64,000 nt of DNA from contig CAJQUW010011644.1 in the NCBI GenBank assembly GCA_907163375.1, positions 1-64,000 of the forward strand, read 5' to 3'. Position 1 is the first letter of the stretch; the number at the start of each line of letters is the position of its first letter. The position numbers and the translations under genes were made by a program. The notes beneath the pieces were generated by a model. The model searched no databases and had not been told where the DNA came from. It saw only the letters and a program-made list of their open reading frames with translations. The stretch comes from Prostheceraeus crozeri. Its lineage: Eukaryota; Platyhelminthes; Polycladida; Euryleptidae. Below are positions 55,869 through 64,000 of this stretch, piece by piece.

Positions 55869-56631
55869 ATGCCAACAACGGATGAATTACTTCTGCTTGA
55901 CGAATCAGATGTACGATCAAAGAAAAGTAGCCTGACCAAGCAGGACTTGATCGAAGCATTTATTGAGTTGCGACAACGAAACGTAGACTCAGATCTCCTT
56001 TATGAGAAAATTGAACAAAAAATTCAAGATGTTTTAAGTCCAACTGTTGATAAAGTAACTTCTTTAATTGCAAAATTAGAAAATCTCCAGAGCAAGTACA
56101 ATAAATTATTACACGAGCATGAAGAATTGAAAAAGAATTTCGGTAGTTTTGGGGATATAAATGATAATATCATAAATGAGGGTCAACTGAGAATTCAGAA
56201 GGAACGTAATGTCATTATTTCAGGACTACCTGCATCCAAGTCAGGATCAGTTGAAGAGAGAATGACACCGGATACTCAGAAGGTGAAAGAGATCTTTCAA
56301 ACGCTAGATCTTGACCCTCCAACGATTTCGCGTGTTGGAAGACTGGGTAAAGAGATGGGTGAAAGATGGGTGCAGAGCAGCGCATTTTGTGTGTTAACTT
56401 TCAGAACGTTGACGACAAAATTAAAATCTTGAGGAAATCTCGTCGTTGCATTCCTACCCCAACTTTAAGTCCATATATGTAAACCCAGATCGTACTCCTA
56501 TGCAACAAGCAAGAAATAAAGAATTGCGAGAGCAGTTGAGGAAAAGAAGGGATGAGGGCATCGACGTTGTGCTCTACAAAGGCAAGATAACACTGCGAAG
56601 CTCGATAAAGAATTTTGAGAAAGGTTTTTAG
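55869..56631 (+). pseudogene. LINE ORF1 (coiled coil plus RRM-like protein)
   Basis: The first 187 codons encode a charged coiled coil (KLENLQSKYNKLLHEHEELK) and the start of an RRM-like domain (ERNVIISGLPAS..ISRVGRLGKE). After a frameshift near 56,380-56,450 the C-terminal part reads YVNPDRTPMQQARNKELREQ and GIDVVLYKGKITL, the usual end of CR1/L2-type ORF1 proteins. It binds RNA in the family. One frameshift seen. Confidence 0.8.
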
Positions 56632-56649
56632 TACACAAAGATAATTCCC

Positions 56650-58195
56650 GCGATCTGCCTTCATTGTTTATGGCGAACGTGCAGTCATTACGTCAAAAAT
56701 TAGACGAACTGATGAACTTTTCCTGCTCAATGCTTCCTGATATCATAGCATTGTGTGAAACTTGGCTAACTGACAATATCACAGATGAAGAACTTTATAT
56801 ACCACATTATGGTGCTCCATACAGATGTGATCGAAAGGATGGTAGACGTGGAGGCGGGGTTTGTTTCTATGTGAGACGTGAAATTCGGTGTGTTATCCTT
56901 GATGTCCCGAATTCTCCTGAATGCATCGAATCCTTATGGCTAGATCTTCCAAGCCAACAAGTGATTGTCCTCCTCATCTACGTTCGGCCGAATCTACAAG
57001 CAGTTGATTATAACAATATCAGTAATCACATAATGAGCTCCTTTGACAACTTGGGTGGTGTATCGGCATCTCAAAATCTAATTGTGCTTGGAGATCTAAA
57101 TCAATTGCCATGTTCTACTATCTTAGAGGTATTGGGCCTGACTCAAGTGGTAAATCTACCTAAAAGGAAGTTTGCTGTTCTTGATAAAATATCATTGGAC
57201 TCATATCTGAAAGATTGTTACAAGGATCCTATAGTGGGACCTAGCGTCGGTACTGCTGATCACAAAAGTGTACTCATAGAACCTTACCATAAACTGTCTG
57301 CTAAATGTACAAACATTCACAAAGTATATGATTTTCGCCGAAGTAATGTCGACAAGGCAATCAGCATCATCAGTTCTTTTCCTTGATATATACTCTATAC
57401 TTCCAAAATCTCCTTGAAAGATAAATGTGATTGGTTCTACGAAGTCATTATGAACGCTTTGAATTCAATACCATTTTCCTACGTTGAGATGTCTACGAGA
57501 GAAAAGCTGTGGTTAACTCCTCAAATAAAAAATAAAATCAATCTAAGGTATGCAGCTTTTCGCGCTGGCAATTTTCAGAGGTATAACAGTATGAAGGTGG
57601 AAATTCAAGAAGAAATAAAACTCACTAAAGATTGTTGGAAGCGAGATATATGCAGCCGCAAGAAAGACTTATGGCAGACTGCTGAACTTATATCAGGGAA
57701 GAAATTGAAATCTCAAGATGCACTGCACAGGATTACGAACCAATTTGAATCGATTGAGGAAGCAGCGTGGAAATTAAATGACTATTTCATTTCAAATTTC
57801 CAAGGTCCTGAAAATATTGATGATCTTCCGATCCAGTCACAATCCACTGACCCTTGGGATCTGAATCTGGATGTTCCATCAACTTTTGACTTGCTCAGTA
57901 AAGTAAGATTGAACAAGGCTGCTGGAAGCGACAGAATTCCGCCCTACTTTATCTGTAAGTGCGCATCCGTATTGGCTGAACCTCTAACTCACATCTTTGC
58001 AGTCTCTGCCATTTCGGGTTATTATCCTACTCAATGAAAATTGGCAAATGTGGCACGGATACCAAAGAAACGTTCATCCTCTTACAAGGATACCAGACCT
58101 ATTTCGCTATTGCCGATTTTTTCAAAGATTTTTTGGCTTCTTGTGCCGAACTGTGTTAAGGACAAGCTGTTGAATTCTTACGGATGGGATCAATA
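56650..58195 (+). pseudogene. LINE ORF2, endonuclease and start of RT
   Basis: The apurinic-type endonuclease is nearly complete: FMANVQSLRQKLDEL, IIALCETWL with the catalytic Glu, GGGVCFYVR, VLGDLNQLP and TADHKSVL. A break near 57,390 separates it from a linker (57,414-58,037) that leads into the RT with LNKAAGSDRIPPYFIC; after a further stop the reading continues as YKDTRPISLLPIFSKIF and ends at about SYGWDQYDFR. The catalytic RT motif and everything downstream are missing. Confidence 0.85.
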
Positions 58196-58800
58196 TGATT
58201 TTCGTTAAGTTGGTTTTTGTTAAGTCGCAACCATATGCGATTTCCTTTGCGTGAATGTTTTTTCATATAGAAGTATTTTAAGTCCTTCATAATATGATTT
58301 AGAGACTGAAAATGTCGATATGATAAAGCAAATACTCTTCTCACATTTCCAGTGTAATCTTTGAAACATACGTTTTGTTCATGATCAATCTCAACATATT
58401 GTAGGAAATCCAATTTCCAAGTCTTCATGATGGAGTGTGACATTGTGTTGAAGATGGTGTCTGATTAAGATTTGCGTAGCAGTGCGATGAACTCGCGACG
58501 AATGAATGACATAATGGAGCGATGTACACATTTATTATTCTTTTCCCAATTGCATTTGCGAAATGAGAAATTGATGGAGAGATGAGAATGATAGATTTCA
58601 ATTTCAATTCTGTGATGTAGAAGCCAAACTTGATTACCCAAGGAGATGAATTTCAACGTTTTGAAATATTCTGAATCCCTCATGATATCATTAAGATTGA
58701 AAAATTGTCGCCATGTTAATGCAATTTCTTTCGATGTATTTCCACAAGAATTCTTAAAATGAACGTTTCCATCGCGATCAACATTAACCATCGCGATCAA
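58160..58800 (-). pseudogene. Two tandem related small genes of the Polinton fragment (fossil)
   Basis: Two minus-strand frames are paralogous: both have a basic/aromatic start, an N(V)xFK..GN stretch, ALxxRxFxxLNxIMxD and a GNxxWL end. The pattern (short strands, then L-x-x-R/Q-F-x-x-L helix) recalls PC4-like single-stranded DNA-binding domains, but this is only a shape resemblance. Both begin near TCCAAGTCTTCATGATG, so they arose by local duplication. Confidence 0.45.
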
Positions 58801-58879
58801 CTTTAATATGTTGGAGAGAGTCCAAAATCCAAGTCTTCATGATGTTATGCAAATTGGTAATGTATAGATCACCGAAATG

Positions 58880-59710
58880 AAAATGTCATTCTATCATGTT
58901 TTGCTTAGCAATGCGGCAACAAATAGATTTGTTGGTAATCGAGCTGCTATCTTTTCTACTCCCATTGATAATACACAACAGCTGAATGGAAAGTGGGAAG
59001 TAGGCGTCACCCAACTTGTTCACAGTAACTGTGTCTATACTTTTGATCATGAGGTGATGACTATTAATATGAGACGCACAGATGCCTATCAGTGTGAAGA
59101 GGGATGTCGAGTTTACATTCCGCAATGGCCAAACAAAGATTTCTCAAAATGTAAAAAAATCGTATTTGATTTCCTGAATAAAGCATGTAGACACATCGTC
59201 GAGTTTACTCCCTACAATGGTGAATGTGATTATATGTATCATGCAGCTGATAAAGATTGGATTGTTGCTTTGAGTCCGAGTTTAAGAAATGATTTATGTT
59301 ACTTTGCTAGCGCCTTGACAAGCTATGATAATTATAAAGCTAATTACTATCCAAGAGGTTGTAAAAGTTTAATTTATAAAGAGAAAGCGTATTATGTGGA
59401 TCTTATTCCGAAAAATAAAAAGACGTTGGTTAAGAAGATTGTGATTAAGGCAAGAAAGACGAACATGACTCCTGAAGCATTATTGAAGAAATTTAATTAT
59501 CTCCTTCGAGTAGATGGTGAACAAGTGGCAACATTAACTTATAACAAATTGTCTTATCATATCATAATCAGTAAACTAAGTGATGATGATCTAGTATTGG
59601 TTTGTTCAGAAGATTTTCATCAGTTCTTGCGACATCGTTCTGTAGCTCTTCATGGAAAATTTAATATGCGATATCTGGGATGTAATAGTTCAAATCAATT
59701 TGATAGAGAA
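58880..59710 (+). pseudogene. Polinton structural-side gene, WEVGV type, first copy (fossil)
   Basis: The product begins with a block FYHVLLSNAATNRF and NGKWEVGVTQLVHSN. The same type of start (LPSNASMNTFPNNK, LEGEWEVGVSSI) recurs in the next gene. Proteins with an LPSN..WEVGL start are, to my knowledge, found beside Polinton-like capsid genes in invertebrates; the exact role is not established. A single frame covers most of this copy. Confidence 0.55.
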
Positions 59711-60289
59711 TGATCCGTATCTTTATACAGAAAGTGTATAGATCCTTTAGGTGGTATCTTACATAAAACAAGGGTGTTGACATCTCACATTATCACTCAG
59801 TGAAATTGGTTATAGATTATTTGAATGAAGTGATTAATGAACAGCATATTTCTTTCCTGAAAAATAAAGTGTTCTGTCTCTTAGTGTAACTGGGAAAGAT
59901 TTTGAGTTGATTATGGACAAAACCCTAATGGACATTTTGGGATTTGATCAAAATACTTTTAAAAGTGGTACTGTAACAATAGCAAGCGCGAGCATAAGCT
60001 ATCGCGTCGTATTGACTATTTTCAGATATATTCCAATATTGGTGAAGATGTACGTGTGGGAGATGTTGAAGCTCCACTTCTGGCAATGATACCCTACCAA
60101 CCATAAAGCTATAGTATTCTATCTGAGCATACTTTTAGGAAAGTGCATTGTACAAACTTGAAATCAAACTATATACCACAAATTGATATTGTAATTTATG
60201 ACGATGCTGGTGCGTTGATTCCTTTTCATAAAGATGCTGTGACAAGTATCACACTCCATTTCCGAATGAAGAATTAATGCAAAAGTGTG

Positions 60290-61430
60290 GAAATGCATGT
60301 TTCCAATGTGAATGATAAAGGAAGTGAAAATAGGGATTCGTTTCTAATTTACTTACCCAGTAATGCTTCTATGAATACATTTCCCAATAATAAACCATCA
60401 GACTATCGAGTAGAATTAAATCGTCCATTACTTCTAGAAGGTGAATGGGAAGTAGGTGTTTCCAGCATTTGCTATGATAGTAATATTCAGAATGTGAATG
60501 AATTGGAAGAAATGGTATTGACTCCTCGCACCCATGATGGAATAACGATGAATAATGCATTCAAGTTTCCATACAATTGAACATCAGATGGAAAGTGGAA
60601 TTATGAATGGAATCAGTTAGAATCAGATTATTATGGATCATCAGATGAAGATAAAATCATTAATGCATTCAATAGTGGCAATGCTTCTATTATGAAAAAC
60701 AGGGGTCAGAAAGTTTATGAGTTTACTATCTATGAATGGCACGGGAGACATTTCTATCGTTTTCACTCTTTTACTAAAGGTCTTACATTGAGGTTGGATA
60801 ATGAATTCTCTCCACACCCCGGTTTTGGACACAGTCTGCATCTTACATCAATGGCTATTGCAAATGTTGCAAAAGTTTATTCAAACCGAATAAACAAATA
60901 TCATTATAAATTTAAAATATTTGATGAAGATGTTGTAGAATGTGAAGAACGTAATAATTTGAAAAAGCGTGGTGTCAAGCCTTTATCACTTGAGTTAGTA
61001 AAACGATGGAATGAGACTGTGGGTAAGAAGTATGGATAGAAAATTATGGCGGACAAGGATAAGTTGGTTATTCAGAAATATAATGACAAACTTGCAGTTT
61101 ATTTCTCTCCAACCTTGCGTCATTTTGTAAGACATCCAACACCTATTATTGGAAGCGGTTTGGTTTATGCTTCTCATGAATATCACACTAAAGCTGATTC
61201 AGTTAAAGATAAATGGTGGGTAGACATCTATGGTGATCGCATCAAGAAAATTTACCTATCTTATCAAGAAACTAAAGTTAGTATCAATACAATGCCGCGT
61301 CTATACAATACAGTTGAAAACTTTATTCATGTCATAAATCCTTATACACAACAGAAGTTGAAGCATGTGATGAAAAGTAAATATGATGTAAAGACACACC
61401 ACATTTCGTTTTCAATTGAAAATTAACGCG
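60290..61430 (+). pseudogene. Polinton structural-side gene, WEVGV type, second copy (fossil)
   Basis: Begins with SFLIYLPSNASMNTFP and continues through FTIYEWHGRHFYRF and KLAVYFSPTLRHFV. It is related in layout to the gene at 58,880-59,710 and broken in several places. Between the two (59,740-60,280) lie further diverged pieces of the same kind. Confidence 0.5.
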
Positions 61431-62310
61431 TTGTTCTGAAACTGGGTGATGACATTCAATGTCAATTGAGCAAAAATTTGAAAAAACTCTGGCTCTTCAT
61501 TGCTACAAGATAAGTTTGCTACTTCATACACGATTGGTGTAGGAACACCAATGGCACTTGATAAACATTAACAACATCTCTACATTCAAAGTGATCTGAT
61601 TTCAGCTATTTCTGTTGGTGAAAAAAATACATTTTACGTGATTTCATTCATGATAAAGACGCTTCATATGGAATAGTCGAGAAGATGTTTAAACCTATTT
61701 TCTGCCATCATGTTATCAAACAATTTATCCCGTCTATTTCTCTCAAAATTACAAATGGTTTACATGAGTGCATCCATGTCAAAGATACTAAATCCCTCAT
61801 AGCTTTAGTGTTTCGGAAAACAAATTAAAGTCATTGTAAAATTGTATTGAAATAAAAAGATATGTATGAAAAAGTGTTTCGAAGAAGCCTTGACAAAGTG
61901 GGAAAGTCTTCATAGATATAGTGGGAATGAACTGACTGTAGGCATATATTCACAACGAAGTGCGATCTAACGCGATACATAAAGAACAATGAATATCAAC
62001 AAAAACATCATCAAAATACTGATTTGAGAATGAATCTATTTACGCGTCTCCTGAATGTGGTAGTATGAGTTTAATTCTTTTGGGTGGTGATATGTTTGTG
62101 TCAGGATGTCTATGTGGAAGAGATTTGTTATGTCCTATCCAACACCTCTTATACTCCCACGCTGAAAGTGCTCGCTTCCTAAATGTATGAGTTTTTGCCT
62201 CATGTGTCTTTGATTTTCAGATGGCCATGTTGACAAACGTTATGTTCTTATTTATGTATGAGGATTAGATATGTATTAGAATTAGATATTTATGTGTTTA
62301 TGTATTAGGC
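61430..62310. other. Convergent intergenic part of the Polinton fragment
   Basis: AT-rich, with a diverged continuation of the plus-strand gene up to about 61,830 and no clear feature to 62,310. Confidence 0.4.
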
Positions 62311-64000
62311 CATCTAATAGACCCTATGTTTTATATTTACAACAATCGATTTAGATATGACTTTTGCGCGCTTAATAGTGTCACTGGAGTCATTTGGTTT
62401 CATAGAATACATTTTAGGACGAAGAAGAATCATTTCCTTAATTTCCTTTCCTGCCATTTCATCTTTAAAGCATTCTGATTTTGCTTTATTTTTGGTAGAG
62501 CATACTGGGTGATCTGTAGGATAATTTGACGTATCAAAATATTTTTCTAAAGATTTTCCTACTTCATTGAAATTTAACTCTTTCTGAGCAGCGATACCTA
62601 AAAAGAAACTGTCGGTATCACCACACAGCAAACGCACGTCTTTAACTAGAGGGCATGGTTTTAATATTCCATAGAAGAGTTGATACATTTCAAGCTTGGA
62701 ATAATATAATACAGCTTGTCCAATGTAGATGGGATTGCACAACTCTATTTCTGATTTTATCATTTTAACACCAACCAACTCATCATCTATAATATCTCTA
62801 TCAATAAAGAGAGGTGATGTCGCTAGCTTTTGAAATTTATCATTATGATTCACAAGTTTATAGTTTATACGCTTTCTAACGTCCTCAATCGTCTTACCAA
62901 AAAGACTACTATTCTTATATTTATAGAAATCCTTTTCAAAATTATTTTGGGCTGGTGCACGTTTCTGGCTGTTACTATCAATATAAGGTTTCAGAAGGGC
63001 TTTCTGTCTAAATTTGATAATACGATGAACTGTTTCTAAAATCATGCCCACTTCTAAATAAAATTTTAGGATTGAGAAGTGGACTAAATAATTTTCTTCA
63101 TCAAATTGAGTAAGCAAACGTTTACAGCAAGGTTTATACTTGGGCTGTCCACTCCCTTCTAAATCTTTATGAAATTGTTTCATAAAGTCCGAAAACATAT
63201 CTTCAGTCACTTCACTTGATTCGGGTGCAAGTGGAAAATCCACAGTTTTATTTTTAATACTATTTGGATAGACAAGATCTATCTCAAAATAATATCCTTA
63301 ATCACCATCATCTGGAATAGCTAGTATGTTTGAAGGGTTGGAGAAATGCTGAATTTCGCTATCATCCAACCAGCTAAATTCCCAGCTAAAAACCAATTAA
63401 CAACCAGCTAAAAATGAGGTAGTGGTTTGGACAGTGGACTACCATATAAATTATTCTGGTCATAGTACTTTAGATGAATCTGATCATCTACTATTTTTGA
63501 TTTTATTTGATGCCTATTTACAAATGTGAGACCACCGCGAATTCCTCGTTCAAATAAATTATACATCTCTGGATCTTGTAAAGGATAGATGGTCTCTCCA
63601 GTCATTTGAAAAGCAGACTGGAATGACATGGCTGGAAGACTGACAAAGTGGACAGGATCTAATTTATCTTCTTCTAATGCCACTCGTCGAAACTCCTGAA
63701 ATGCATCAGCCAGCAAAAAAAACATCTATAATTTTAGATAGGCGATCATATAATCGCTAAAAGTTTGACAGTCAAATTTTGTCCATGCAACTTGAGCATG
63801 ATTGTAATCTTCTACCTTACATTCTACGCCAGTCAAATCATTGTTAAATTTATCTATTGATGGAAGAGAAGTCTTACTAAGTTTAGAAATGTTATTAAAG
63901 TATGCATATAGAAACACTCCTTTGCGTGTGATGACTTCATCTGTCAAGTAAGGATATTGTTTCTTCAAATTGTGAGTTAGTGGAAGAGACTTAAGATTTT
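62310..64000 (-). pseudogene. Polinton protein-primed DNA polymerase B (fossil, partial)
   Basis: Minus-strand blocks typical of Polinton PolB: PYLTDEVITRKGVFLYAYF and VECKVEDYNHAQVAW near the window end, MFFLLADAFQEFRR, the palm motif KYYDQNNLYGSPLSKPLPHF near 63,410, NSSLFGKTIEDVRKR with the conserved Asn/Gly block, and LLCGDTDSFFLGIA with the catalytic DTDS. Exonuclease-side sequence lies beyond 64,000. The gene is broken. Confidence 0.88.

Larger units (their letters stand above)
58196..64000. mobile_element. Polinton/Maverick fragment, broken, runs off the window
   Basis: Capsid-side genes on plus (58.9-61.4 kb) face a protein-primed DNA polymerase B gene on minus (62.3 kb to the window end), a convergent layout usual for Polintons. 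No terminal repeat is seen at the left, where it abuts the LINE, so that end is lost or displaced. It is broken, with roughly ten or more coding interruptions over the visible part. The right end lies beyond 64,000. Confidence 0.82.

Overview
The window is animal nuclear DNA. The evidence is AT-rich spacers, spliceosomal GT..AG introns, TATA-type promoters and many eukaryotic transposons (mariner, Tc1, pogo-like, MULE, gypsy-type LTR, LINE, Polinton). The species cannot be read from the sequence; recurrent TAGGCCTA-like words and this repertoire suggest a marine invertebrate, as a guess. Almost nothing is an ordinary host gene. I see one candidate minus-strand gene end with cysteine pairs (3.8-4.7 kb) and one candidate signal-peptide first exon (41.70-41.77 kb).

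Layout. 1-11 kb: mostly unassigned, with a 1.2 kb non-autonomous DNA element, a reverse-transcriptase relic and a Tc1 relic. 11.09-39.77 kb: one pogo/Tigger-like DNA transposon with a TA target duplication and matching ends. Its spliced transposase gene is cut in two by a 23.9 kb insertion. 13.36-37.23 kb: that insertion, a giant palindromic element I cannot assign to a described family. It reads arm-core-arm' | arm-core'-arm', has a 6-bp target duplication (one mismatch) and AG..CT ends, and its two halves are inverted copies of each other around about 24,995. The arms are about 4.4-5.2 kb. The 2.44 kb core carries a small acidic protein with a SUMO-interaction-like motif and a small Cys/His protein. 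An apparently intact mariner (26,024-27,906) sits in one arm.

38-42 kb: a small non-autonomous element and spacer. 42.04-55.73 kb: an old, broken gypsy-type LTR element on the minus strand, interrupted by a MULE (42,582-49,406), which itself holds a Tc1 element (44,310-45,683), and by a second copy of the 2.4 kb-region DNA element (50,047-51,083). 55.84-58.2 kb: a LINE with ORF1 and the first part of ORF2, cut off within the reverse transcriptase. 58.2-64 kb: a broken Polinton fragment (capsid-side genes on plus, PolB on minus) that runs off the window.

How it fits together. The insertions give relative ages: pogo-like element, then giant palindrome, then mariner; and gypsy, then MULE, then Tc1. 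The strongest candidate for something undescribed is the giant palindromic element. It appears to have entered the genome already as an inverted dimer, because the outer ends carry one target duplication and no host flank is copied in the middle.
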